A DNA stretch of 64,000 nt, taken from the NCBI GenBank assembly GCA_035275065.1, contig DATENM010000061.1, forward strand, positions 62,001 to 126,000, given 5' to 3'. The position numbers and the translations under genes are program-made. The notes below the pieces were generated by a model, which was not told the origin of the DNA, ran no database searches, and worked only from the letters and a program-made list of their open reading frames with translations. Position 1 is the first letter of the stretch, and every line of letters starts with the position of its first letter. Positions 51,639 through 60,273 of this stretch are shown here, in pieces. The DNA is from Blastocatellia bacterium (GTDB taxonomy: Bacteria > Acidobacteriota > Blastocatellia > UBA7656).

Positions 51639-52385
51639 ATGAAGCCGACAGAGAAACTCGATCTAAAAGAGCATATCGCCTCGAAGGAGAAGAAGCAGCG
51701 CTACGTCAATCGCCTGTTTGAAACGATTGCCGCGCGCTATGACTTCTTCACCGCCTTCATGTCTTATGGCATGGATCGCGGCTGGAAGCGCGAGATGATC
51801 CGCATGCTCAAGCTTAAAGGCGGCGAGGCGACGCTCGACATCGCCTGCGGCACCGGCGACATTACCTTTATGACCGCCGCGCAGTTGAGCACGGGCCGGG
51901 CAGTCGGGCTCGACATCACCCAGGCGATGCTGCGGATTGCCGAGCGCAAGCGCCGCGAGCGGCAGGTCGCCAACCTCTGCTTTCATCGCGGCGACATCAT
52001 GCACCTGCCGTTTGCCGATCAAACGTTTGATTGCGTGACCGGCGGCTACGCGCTGCGCAACGTGCCGGACGTGGCGGGCGCGCTCCTAGAGATCAAGCGG
52101 GTGTTGAAACCGGGCGGGCGTTTGCTGTCGCTCGATTTCGGCCACCCGTCGAACCGGCTTTATCGCCGCGCCTACCTGCGCTATCTCTCGGTTGTCGGCT
52201 CGCTGGTCGGCTTAGCCATGCATGGCGATGCCGACACCTATCGCTATATCCCCGAAACCTTGAAGCTCTACCCCGGTCAGCGCGGCGTCTGCCGGATGAT
52301 GCAAGAGACCGGCTTTGTTGACGCAGGCTTCCGCGAATTCGGCGGCGGCATCATGGCGATCAACTACGGCACGCGTCCTTCCTAG
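51639..52385 (+). CDS. ubiE: Demethylmenaquinone methyltransferase UbiE/MenG
   Basis: A SAM-dependent C-methyltransferase of 248 residues that makes menaquinone from demethylmenaquinone, the last step of the quinone pathway. The family start is clear (VNRLFETIAARYDFFTAFMSYGMDRGWKREM is split over residues 23-53), with SAM motif LDIACGTGDIT, then CVTGGYALRNVPD and EIKRVLKPGGRLLSLDFGHP. The C-terminus MAINYGTRPS is usual. Menaquinone rather than ubiquinone is inferred from the likely phylum. No other men genes are near. Confidence 0.93.
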   Translation: MKPTEKLDLKEHIASKEKKQRYVNRLFETIAARYDFFTAFMSYGMDRGWKREMIRMLKLKGGEATLDIACGTGDITFMTAAQLSTGRAVGLDITQAMLRIAERKRRERQVANLCFHRGDIMHLPFADQTFDCVTGGYALRNVPDVAGALLEIKRVLKPGGRLLSLDFGHPSNRLYRRAYLRYLSVVGSLVGLAMHGDADTYRYIPETLKLYPGQRGVCRMMQETGFVDAGFREFGGGIMAINYGTRPS

Positions 52386-52506
52386 CTTGTGCAGTAATTT
52401 GACAGTTCGCCGTCACACCATTCGGTCATTCGGCCAGGGGTGCTGCCAATAGCCTCCCCGCTTCGGGTAAGACAACTGCCGCGCTAAACAAATTTCGCAC
52501 GTCCCG

Positions 52507-55500
52507 TTGGCTGGCACCCCCCTTGCTCTTGCACGGCATCGAGACATCTCTGCATCGCCTTTTGACCTCCACGCAGCATCGGCGATTTTGCGGTTTTCGC
52601 GATGGGTAGAGAGGCGATGGCAGAGCGTAAGTCGAGAGGGGGTTCGGACAAAAACCTTGCAAGCACGCAAGAACCAATCAGACGGCCTGCCGGGCGCGCC
52701 GCTGCCAAAGGGTGAGGCGAGCCGCCTTGCCCTGCTCAGAAAGCTGCGCATTGCCGACGAGTTCAAAGACCTCGTGCAACTGGCGGCAGAGCTATGCGAT
52801 GCGCCTATGGCCTGTCTCAGCCTGGTCGAAGCCGAGCGCGTGCAGTACGTCTCGACCGTCGGGCTGGAGATACCGCCGACCCCGCGCGACCAATCCTTCT
52901 GCGCCTGGACAATTCTCAAGCCGCAACTGTTCATCGTCCCCGACGCGGCGAAAGATGTGCGCTTTGCCGACGCGCCCTACGTGGCGAACAATCCCGGCAT
53001 CCGTTTTTATGCGGGCTTTCCGATCCTCACCGACAAGGATCAGGCCATCGGCGCGCTCGCCATCTTCGACCGCAAGCCGCGCCACCTGAGCGCCTCGCAA
53101 GCGGCGGCGCTGCGCTCGCTGGCCGCCGCCATCATCGCCAAATGCCAGCTCGCGCTCAAAGACTCGGAAATGGCGCGGCTGACGAAAGAGCGCAAGAAAG
53201 CGCTCGACGAGCTGACCGCCAGCCAGGAGCGTTACGCGCTGGTCACACGCAGCGCCAATGATGGCCTCTGGGACTGGAACCTCGCCACCAACGAGATGCA
53301 GTTCTGCGCCCGCTGGAAAGCCATGCTCGGCTACCGCGAAAACGAGATCGGCAACCGCCCGGACGAATGGCTCAAGCGCGTTCACCCGGACGATGTCGAG
53401 TCGTTGCAGACCCACATCACCTCGCACCTGCTGCACGTGACGCCGCGCTTTCAAAGCGAGCACCGCTTGCGCAACCGCGATGGCAGTTACCGCTGGGTGC
53501 TGACGCGCGGGCTGGCGATCTGGGATGCGCGCCGCGCCGTCTATCGCATGGCCGGCTCGCTGACAGACATCACCGAGCAGAAGGAAGCCGAGCAGCGGCT
53601 TCTGCATAACGCTTTCCATGACGTGTTGACGGGATTGCCGAACCGCGCGCTCTTCATGGATCGCCTGACGCGTTCGCTGGAGCGCGCCAAGAACAATGAA
53701 AACTATCTCTTCGCCGTCCTGTTTATCGACCTCGACCGCTTCAAGGTGGTCAATGACAGTCTCGGCCATCAGCTCGGCGATCAACTGCTGGTCGCTATCA
53801 CCCGCCGGCTCGAAGCCTGTCTGCGCCCCGGCGATCTGGTGGCGCGCATGGGCGGCGACGAATTCGCCATCATTCTCGACCACCTCAAGCACGTCGACGA
53901 TGCGACGCTGGCCGCCGAGCGCGTGCATAAGGAGATGAGCCAGCCGTTCAACCTCGACGGCCACGAAGTCTTCGCTTCCGTCAGCGTCGGCATCGCTCAC
54001 AGCCTGACGCCTTACGATCAGGCGGAAGACTTTCTGCGCAACGCCGACACCGCCATGTACCGCGCCAAAGACCAGGGGCGCGGGCGCAGCGAGCTGTTCG
54101 ACAAAGGCATGCACGCCAAGGCGGTGGCGCTGCTCGAACTGGAGACCGACTTGCGCCGCGCCATCCAGCGCGACGAGTTCAGCGTCTACTACCAGCCCAT
54201 CGTGTCACTCGAAGACTGGCGCATCGCCGGGTTCGAGGCGCTGATCCGCTGGCAGCACCCGACGCAGGGCTTCATCCCGCCGGTGCAATTTATCCCTGTC
54301 GCCGAAGAGACCGGGTTGATCCTGCCCATCGGCGACTGGGTGATGCGGCAATCGTGCCGCCAGCTCCACGCCTGGCACCAGCAGTTCCCGATCAAGCCGC
54401 CGCTCACCGTCAGCGTCAACCTTTCCGGCAAGCAGTTCATGCAACCCGATCTCATCAAGCAGATCGAAGGCATCCTGGCCGAGACCGGCCTTGAAGCGTC
54501 GTGCTTGAAGATCGAGATCACCGAGAGCGCCATCATTGAAAACATCGATGCGGCGACCGAAATTCTGCGGCAGTTGAAATCGCTCGGCATCCGCATCCTG
54601 CTCGACGACTTCGGCACGGGCTACTCGTCGCTGTCGTACCTGCACCGCTTCCCGATTGACACGCTGAAGATTGACCGCTCGTTCGTCACCCGCATGCACA
54701 TGCCGAAGAATGCCGAGATCGTCCGCACCATCGTCAGCCTTGCGGTCAACCTCGGCATGGACGTCATCGCCGAGGGCGTCGAATCGCGCGAGCAGGTGAT
54801 TCAGCTTACCGGCCTCGGCTGCCAGTACGTGCAGGGCTATCTGCTGTCGAAGCCCGTGGACGCGCAATCCATGCGCGAGCTGATTCAGCAGACGCATCAG
54901 CAATCGCTCAACCAGTCGACAGCGCCGTTGACCGAAGACATCAGCGAGTCGGGCAAGCTCTCGAAGGCGCTGGCGGTCTTCCAGGGCACCAAGGAGTTGA
55001 GCCCCGTGGCGGGCACCGCCGAGGCGTTTAGCTTCGCCGAGTCCGAAGACAGCGGCCCGCGCGCCGTCGTCAAACAATTCGCCGAGGTCGTTCATTCGGT
55101 CGCCTCGATCAACGAAGAGGCGCAGCGCGCTTATAGCGAATTCGGCAACAACAGCAAGGACAACAACCGCCGCCGCACCGAGCGCTTCAAGCTGGCCATG
55201 CCGACGCGGGTTACGGGCTACGACAACGACAAAAACAAGTGGGACGAGATGACGCAGACCATCAACGTCAGCCGCACCGGCGTGCGCTTGCGTTTGCGCC
55301 GCCGCATGCAACAGGGCAACGTCGTCCACCTGATGCTGCCGCTGCCGGTTAAGCTGCGCAGTCACGGTTACTCGGATTCGACCTACAAAGTCTACGCGCT
55401 GGTCCGGCGGGTCGAGCCGGTCAAGGGCGGCGGTCAGATATTAGGTCTGGAGTTTCTGGGAGAGGAGCCGCCGAGCGGCTTTCTCGACCGACCGTGGGCG

Positions 55501-55821
55501 GTCTTCAATCTGAAGAACTGGAAGGGCGCCGAGCGTCGCCGCGAGAAGCGCATCGAGAAGCCGGAGATCGTGCGCATCGAATATCTCAGCGAAGAGATGC
55601 GCGCGGTCGGCGACGACACGGTCTTGACCGAAAACTACAGCCGCGGCGGCATGCGCGTGCGCTTGCAGGAGACGCCGCCGGAATTCTTCATCATCCGCGT
55701 TTATGGGCCGGGCAACGCCGAGCCGCGCATCGCCGTTGTGCGCAACCGCTACCTCGGCCCGGACAACTGCGAGCGCCTCTGCCTGAGCTACGTTGATCCG
55801 CACACGACGATGGGCGAATGA
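52507..55821 (+). CDS. GAF-PAS-GGDEF-EAL protein with two C-terminal PilZ domains
   Basis: A large c-di-GMP hub. Domains in order: GAF (about 70-220), PAS with PAC (240-365), GGDEF (370-530) with intact MGGDEF at 449-453 and an RPGD inhibitory site just upstream, EAL (545-790) with FEALIRW, ITESAI, LDDFGTGYSSL, LKIDRSF and AEGVES, then PilZ 1 (RRRTERFKL... NVSRTGVRLRL) and PilZ 2 (RRREKRIEK... NYSRGGMRVRL). It could make, degrade and bind c-di-GMP in one chain. The frame opens at a TTG (52507); a TTG at 52657 is an alternative, and no strong ribosome site decides. It has no membrane segment. Confidence 0.92.
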   Translation: MAGTPLALARHRDISASPFDLHAASAILRFSRWVERRWQSVSREGVRTKTLQARKNQSDGLPGAPLPKGEASRLALLRKLRIADEFKDLVQLAAELCDAPMACLSLVEAERVQYVSTVGLEIPPTPRDQSFCAWTILKPQLFIVPDAAKDVRFADAPYVANNPGIRFYAGFPILTDKDQAIGALAIFDRKPRHLSASQAAALRSLAAAIIAKCQLALKDSEMARLTKERKKALDELTASQERYALVTRSANDGLWDWNLATNEMQFCARWKAMLGYRENEIGNRPDEWLKRVHPDDVESLQTHITSHLLHVTPRFQSEHRLRNRDGSYRWVLTRGLAIWDARRAVYRMAGSLTDITEQKEAEQRLLHNAFHDVLTGLPNRALFMDRLTRSLERAKNNENYLFAVLFIDLDRFKVVNDSLGHQLGDQLLVAITRRLEACLRPGDLVARMGGDEFAIILDHLKHVDDATLAAERVHKEMSQPFNLDGHEVFASVSVGIAHSLTPYDQAEDFLRNADTAMYRAKDQGRGRSELFDKGMHAKAVALLELETDLRRAIQRDEFSVYYQPIVSLEDWRIAGFEALIRWQHPTQGFIPPVQFIPVAEETGLILPIGDWVMRQSCRQLHAWHQQFPIKPPLTVSVNLSGKQFMQPDLIKQIEGILAETGLEASCLKIEITESAIIENIDAATEILRQLKSLGIRILLDDFGTGYSSLSYLHRFPIDTLKIDRSFVTRMHMPKNAEIVRTIVSLAVNLGMDVIAEGVESREQVIQLTGLGCQYVQGYLLSKPVDAQSMRELIQQTHQQSLNQSTAPLTEDISESGKLSKALAVFQGTKELSPVAGTAEAFSFAESEDSGPRAVVKQFAEVVHSVASINEEAQRAYSEFGNNSKDNNRRRTERFKLAMPTRVTGYDNDKNKWDEMTQTINVSRTGVRLRLRRRMQQGNVVHLMLPLPVKLRSHGYSDSTYKVYALVRRVEPVKGGGQILGLEFLGEEPPSGFLDRPWAVFNLKNWKGAERRREKRIEKPEIVRIEYLSEEMRAVGDDTVLTENYSRGGMRVRLQETPPEFFIIRVYGPGNAEPRIAVVRNRYLGPDNCERLCLSYVDPHTTMGE

Positions 55822-55824
55822 GCC

Positions 55825-55890
55825 GATTTTGGATTTTGGATTGAGGGAACCGGCGCGAACGCTCACTCTTTCAATCCAAAATCCAAAATC
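55825..55890. repeat. Palindromic repeat with perfect 20-bp arms
   Basis: GATTTTGGATTTTGGATTGA at 55825-55844 and its exact complement at 55871-55890. It lies between convergent genes and may act as a terminator. Each arm contains two GATTTTG units. Confidence 0.85.
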
Positions 55891-55925
55891 GCCGGCGCGT
55901 AGCGCCAAGCCATGAAAATCTAAAA

Positions 55926-56609
55926 TCATTGCTCCTTCTGCCCGATGGCCTCTTTCATATACTTCACAAATTCGCTTTCCGGCTGCGCGCCGACAAACTC
56001 GACCGTGTCGTTAATGACGATCTTGGGGACGCCGCGCACCTGATAGCGCCGCGCCATATCGGGAAACTCCATCGCTTCGATGACGTCGGCGGTGACGTGC
56101 GAGCTTTCGACTGCCATCTCGTGGGCCAACCTGGCCGCTGCCGGGCAGTAGGGTCAGGTCGGCGTCGTGAAGACTTTAATATTGATGTCTTCGGTGAGCG
56201 AGCCGAGAAAGCTGCGGGTCGCCTCGGAAAGCTCGGTCGCGCCCTTCGACGCATCGATGATGTCGGCAATCAGCGCCGAAAACTCATAGCCCGACGGGAT
56301 GCCGAAGAAGCGCACCCGGCCGCGCGCCGCGCCTTTCAAGACAAACGCCGGCACGCGGTCAATCCCATAAGCGGCGGCCTCGTCGCGCGCCGCTTGCAAG
56401 TCGTGAACGGTGAGCGTCAGTTGATCCGACAGCGCCGCGACTTCGGCAAGCAGAGCTTCGGTGTCCTTGCAGGTTTCGCACGGCTGGAGACGAGGAACGA
56501 TGATGGGCGATTCGCGCTCGGTGAATAGCACCATCTCGACGTCGCCCGCCAGATGCGCCTCGAAATGCTGGCGGATGGTCTGCTGATCTTTGTCCGCGAT
56601 GAATGTCAT
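55926..56609 (-). CDS. Candidate selenoprotein: glutaredoxin-like protein disulfide oxidoreductase with in-frame TGA
   Basis: Two tandem thioredoxin folds, as in protein disulfide oxidoreductases of the TIGR02187 type. Fold 1 has QPCETCKD (C44, C47) and RVPAF. Fold 2 should contain TPTCPYCP, but the first Cys codon is TGA (56154-56156, codon 152), giving TPT-Sec-PYC; after it the frame continues without a break through AHEMA, IEAMEFP and GVPKIVIN to TAA, the normal end. A hairpin with loop AGGUU follows the TGA (56111-56148), resembling bacterial SECIS. The ATG at 56609 follows GGAGG. With read-through the protein is 227 residues, normal length. Automatic annotation would split it in two. A nonsense mutation or sequencing error is the alternative; nothing in the window shows whether selA, selB, selC and selD exist. 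Confidence 0.8.
56111..56148 (-). promoter_or_regulatory. Candidate bacterial SECIS element
   Basis: Starts 5 nt after the UGA. The outer stem CUGCC pairs with GGCAG; inside is a GGCC/GGCC minihelix with loop AGGUU. The loop GGU lies 26-28 nt from the U of UGA; in E. coli fdhF the corresponding G-G-U is at 22-24. The stem is short and partly unpaired, so folding needs a calculation. Confidence 0.5.
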
Positions 56610-56885
56610 GGCCCCTCCTTCGATCAATGATGAGCGATCAATGATAGACGGTGAGCTGAAGGGAAGGAGGCAGCCGGATCATCGATAGACAATCCCCCGC
56701 CTTCAGCCCACATTCATCATTACCGCATTCATCATTTCTCACTTCTCATTCTGTGCCGCGGGTCGGGGCGCGTCAACCGCGGCGGCGGTTGAAAAAATCT
56801 CGATGCGGCTGAAACCTTTTCGAAAACCCTGCCACTCACTCGGCGTGACCATTAAAACCGATTCTTTGATGAGGAGTGTAATCAG

Positions 56886-57632
56886 ATGACCAGACGATTC
56901 TTCCAGCTTGCAATCGCTTCAGCGATGCTCAGCCTGATATTTGCCGCGAGTGCGGCGGCGCAAGATTTTCAAAAAACCTACAAGCTCGGCTCGGGCGGCC
57001 AGATTCATATCGGCAACGTTTCGGGCGACGTCACGGTGACCGGCTATGACGGCGACACAGTTATCGTCAAAGGCTTCAAGGAAGGCGCCGACCGCGACCG
57101 CCTCGATTTCGAAGACCTGAGCAGCGAAGGCCGCGTCGAAGTCCGCGCCCACTACCCGAAACGTTGCGACTGCGAAGCGAGCATCCGTTTCGAAGTGCAG
57201 GTGCCGCGCGCCGTCAAGTACGACTTTGACCGCATCTCGTCGGTGAGCGGCAATGTCAAAGTCAGCCAGGTGAGCGGGCGCGTTCACGCCACCTCGGTCA
57301 GCGGCGAAGTCACGGTTCGGGGCGTGAGCGGCTCGGTCACCGCCAAGTCGGTCAGCGGCGATGTCGAAGTCGACATCAATCGCCTCGATGGCGCCAGCGA
57401 GGACATGAAGTTTTCGTCCGTGAGCGGCAACGTCAATGTGCGGATGCCATCAGAGATTGACGCCGATGTGGATATGTCGAGCCTGAGCGGCGGCATCCAC
57501 ACAGACTTCCCCATCGAAGTGACCAAAGAGCGTTTCGGCCCGCGCACCAGCGCCCGCGGCAAGCTCGGCAATGGCTCGCGCCGACTGCAACTGTCGAGCG
57601 TTTCGGGCAGCCTGAGCCTACGCCGCAGCTAA
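56886..57632 (+). CDS. DUF4097 beta-helix-like secreted protein
   Basis: A signal peptide (LAIASAMLSLIFAASAAAQ) is followed by repeated beta strands of the DUF4097 type: ISSVSGNVKVSQVSGRVHATS, VSGEVTVRGVSGSVTAKSVSG, VSGNVNVRM, SLSGGIHTDFP. The regular VSG steps predict a right-handed beta-helix. The function is unknown; such proteins are often linked to envelope stress or adhesion, but that is not shown here. The ATG at 56886 follows GAGGAGTGTAATCAG. Confidence 0.88.
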   Translation: MTRRFFQLAIASAMLSLIFAASAAAQDFQKTYKLGSGGQIHIGNVSGDVTVTGYDGDTVIVKGFKEGADRDRLDFEDLSSEGRVEVRAHYPKRCDCEASIRFEVQVPRAVKYDFDRISSVSGNVKVSQVSGRVHATSVSGEVTVRGVSGSVTAKSVSGDVEVDINRLDGASEDMKFSSVSGNVNVRMPSEIDADVDMSSLSGGIHTDFPIEVTKERFGPRTSARGKLGNGSRRLQLSSVSGSLSLRRS

Positions 57633-57726
57633 TCCCCTTTGATTTCTTGAAGCCGATGGGTTGCAGCGCACATCCCGCCTGATGCTGCGTCTGCAACCCG
57701 TCAGCGATCCCTCTGCGGCTGTGCCG

Positions 57727-57867
57727 CAAGGCAAAAGGCAAAAGGCAAAGGGCAAAAGGTCGGCAGGGGATTTAATAGGTAGGATTGGGCGCTTTCACAG
57801 ATCGCCTTTACCTACCTATTGATCCGGCTCCGCCACTTTTGCCCTTTGCCTTTTGCCTTTTGCCTTC
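57727..57867. repeat. Palindromic element with conserved core (GGCAAAAGG family)
   Basis: GGCAAAAGGCAAAAGG units on the left mirror CCTTTTGCC units on the right. The core at 57759-57836 has the same ends, inverted, as the one at 17534-17590 (GGTCGGCAGGGGATT and ATCCGGCTCCGCCAC). The centres differ in length (78 and 57 bp). This defines a dispersed, MITE-like family. Confidence 0.8.
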
Positions 57868-57987
57868 TGACCGCAGGTCAGCGGTTCGCCTTCCTTGACA
57901 AGCCGCGATTAGGGCCGTTATGTTGTTTCTTGCTCTACCGACGGCGCAGCGCGCCATGCATGCGTCACTCTCAGGAGGCTTAACGTT

Positions 57988-58782
57988 TTGGCAAAGACAG
58001 GCAGGAAAAAAGGCCGCATCGCGGTGAAGGATCTGAAGCAGGGTCACGACCCGATGATCCGGTTTTATGAGCGCACGCAGGATTGGTTGCAGGATCGTGG
58101 TCGCCCGATTGTTATCGCCATCGGCGCGATTATCGGCGTCGTTGCGCTTTACTTTCTCATCACCTACTTCTTCCAGTTCCGCCAGGCGCGCGCCGAGAGC
58201 GCCTTTGCCGCCGCCTTCGAAAAATATAACGCCCAGGTGCAAGACCCGACGCAGCCGGCCACCTCTGTGCCGACCACCAAGACTTACACCGACGAAGCGA
58301 GCAAGTGGCAAGAGACCGCCGCCGCCTTCGAGCAACTGTCCAACGATTATTCCAGTTATTATGGCGCCATTGGCCATTACTATGCGGGGGTGGCATACCT
58401 GCACCTGCCGGATAGCCGCGAGAAGGGGCTGAGCCTGTTGCGCCAGGTCGCCGACCGCAACGACGAGCGCGCCTCGGACCTCGCCCGCCTGGCGCTGGCC
58501 GAAGACGCCGCGGCCCAGGGCAACGCCGACGAAGCCATCGGCCTCTACGAGAAACTGCTCAACTCGACGACCGTCTTGAAGCCGGCTGTGCAGTTGGCGC
58601 TCGGCAAGCTGTACGATAAGAAAGGCGACAAGCAGAAGGCCGCCGATTATTTCTTTGAATCCGCGAAAGCCGACCGCACGACCGGCGCCGGCACCGACGC
58701 CGAGAAGCGCCTGGCCGCTGTCGCCCCGGAGCGCGTCAAAGACCTGCCGCCGTCAATTTCAAATCCAAACTTCCAGCCGTAA
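57988..58782 (+). CDS. YfgM-like membrane-anchored tetratricopeptide protein
   Basis: A basic N-terminus precedes one membrane helix (IVIAIGAIIGVVALYFLITYFF, residues about 38-59), then helical TPR-type repeats (AIGHYYAGVAYLHLPDSREKGLSLL, AIGLYEKLL, LALGKLYDKKGDKQKAADYF). This layout matches YfgM and similar ancillary SecYEG-translocon proteins. The TTG start at 57988 has AGGAGG 8-13 bases upstream. The function is inferred from architecture only. Confidence 0.75.
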   Translation: MAKTGRKKGRIAVKDLKQGHDPMIRFYERTQDWLQDRGRPIVIAIGAIIGVVALYFLITYFFQFRQARAESAFAAAFEKYNAQVQDPTQPATSVPTTKTYTDEASKWQETAAAFEQLSNDYSSYYGAIGHYYAGVAYLHLPDSREKGLSLLRQVADRNDERASDLARLALAEDAAAQGNADEAIGLYEKLLNSTTVLKPAVQLALGKLYDKKGDKQKAADYFFESAKADRTTGAGTDAEKRLAAVAPERVKDLPPSISNPNFQP

Positions 58783-58783
58783 G

Positions 58784-58864
58784 CCAGTTGCCGGTTGCCG
58801 GTTGTCAGTTGTCGGCAGGCAAGCTCTGCCGGCTCAACTGACAACCGGCAACCGGCAACTGACA
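58784..58864. repeat. Palindromic simple repeat (GTTGCCGGTT units)
   Basis: CCAGTTGCCGGTTGCCGG units are mirrored by CAACCGGCAACCGGCAAC around a short centre. It fills almost the entire gap between two same-strand genes. Confidence 0.8.
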
Positions 58865-58871
58865 AGTGCTT

Positions 58872-59978
58872 ATGGAGAACTTCGCCCACACTCTGCTCGG
58901 TCTATCATTCGCCAAGGCCGGGCTGGAGCGCGCCACGCCGCTTGGGACCACGGCGCTGGTCGTCGCGTCGAACCTGCCGGACATTGACGTGCTGCCGCGC
59001 AGCCTGCTTGGCGGCACCTCGGCTTACCTCGAATACCACCGCGGCTTCACTCACTCGTTTGTCGGCCTGGCGCTGCTGGCGTTGATCATCACCCTGCTGC
59101 TCACCTGGATAGACCGGCGCTTCCGTCTGCGGCGCGACCATCGCCACCGTCCCATGCGCCCGTTCAGGCTCTTCTGGCTCACGTATGCGGGCGGCCTCGG
59201 CCACACCTTCATGGATTTCACCAACAACTATGGCGTGCGCCCGCTGCTGCCGTTCAGCCGCCGCTGGTTCTATGGTGACGTCGTCTTTGTCATTGACCCT
59301 TGGATATGGCTGATTCTCGGCTCGGCGGTCTTCTGGCTGACGACGACCAGTCGAGGCCGCGCGCTCGTCTGGCTATTGATCGGCGTCGTGTCGTCGCTGA
59401 TTATGGCGCTGGCGCTGCAACAGGGCGCACAGGGCATGGGGGCTTTGCCGGGAGTTGTGAGACTGGTCTGGTTCGCCGGTCTCGGCGTCGTCGTGATCGG
59501 GGGATTGAGGGGATGGGGGCGGCAGGGCGAGCGCCTGGCGCGTTATTCACTGCTCGTCCTGGCGCTTTATTATGGCGGCATGTGGATGGCGCATCAATCG
59601 GCGCTCAAACGCGCCGGCGACCCGCCGCCAACGGAAGAGGTGCGCAAGCTGGCCGCATGGCCGACGCCGGCAAACCCGGCAATCTGGCAAGCCGCCGCCA
59701 GCGGCGATGAAGCGGCCTTTGTGCGCGCCATTCATCTGCGCGATCACGATGGCGACTGGCTCAAACAGCCGGCGCTCGATGCCCGTTTCATCGAAGCGTT
59801 GCGGCAATCGCGCGACGGTCAGGTCTTTTTAGACTTCGCCCGCTTCTACGCGGCGGAGGTCGAAGAAAGTAGCGAAGGCTATACCATCACCCTGCGCGAT
59901 TTGCGTTTTGATCTGCGGCTGCGCGCCCAGCTCGACCACGACCTGAATGTGCTGACCACGGAAACGCGCTGGTTCTGA
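58872..59978 (+). CDS. YdjM-type membrane metal-dependent hydrolase
   Basis: A 368-residue inner-membrane protein of the LexA-regulated YdjM-like hydrolase family. It begins MENFAHTLLGLSFAKAGL, with SNLPDIDVL and EYHRGFTHSFVGL providing Asp and His residues of the putative metal site, and HTFMDFTNNYGVRPLLPF following. Several membrane helices fill the middle. The C-terminal 120 residues form a soluble tail. The start is an ATG at 58872. A palindromic repeat lies directly upstream. The substrate is unknown. Confidence 0.85.
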   Translation: MENFAHTLLGLSFAKAGLERATPLGTTALVVASNLPDIDVLPRSLLGGTSAYLEYHRGFTHSFVGLALLALIITLLLTWIDRRFRLRRDHRHRPMRPFRLFWLTYAGGLGHTFMDFTNNYGVRPLLPFSRRWFYGDVVFVIDPWIWLILGSAVFWLTTTSRGRALVWLLIGVVSSLIMALALQQGAQGMGALPGVVRLVWFAGLGVVVIGGLRGWGRQGERLARYSLLVLALYYGGMWMAHQSALKRAGDPPPTEEVRKLAAWPTPANPAIWQAAASGDEAAFVRAIHLRDHDGDWLKQPALDARFIEALRQSRDGQVFLDFARFYAAEVEESSEGYTITLRDLRFDLRLRAQLDHDLNVLTTETRWF

Positions 59979-60090
59979 AAGGGCGATGCGGCGACGCGGT
60001 GAGTGATTCAGCCTGTCTCAAATTCGTCTCTGGTTCCTATTCGCCGCGTCCCCAGGGCCATTCAGTTCTGCAAAAAGGGATGAGGAACAA

Positions 60091-60162
60091 ACACAGAGGC
60101 ACAGAGGCACGGAGGCACGGAGTCTTCTCTGTGTCCCTTCCGTGCCTCTGTGCCTCTGTGTT
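60091..60162. repeat. Palindromic simple repeat (ACAGAGGC units)
   Basis: ACACAGAGGCACAGAGGCAC on the left pairs with GTGCCTCTGTGCCTCTGTGT on the right around a 30-nt centre. It lies between two same-strand genes. Confidence 0.8.
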
Positions 60163-60273
60163 TAATTCATCTTAATGAATGTCGAGAACTGATTGCCCCT
60201 GGCGTCCCCGTGTCGCCGTGTCGCCTTTTCCCTTTTTCCCTTTGCCTTTTGCCTTTACAATGATTTCTGCCTG

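Noticed and set aside
55926..56129. Separate small gene downstream of the TGA
   Set aside because: It is in the same frame and continues the second thioredoxin fold; an independent start would lack the active site.
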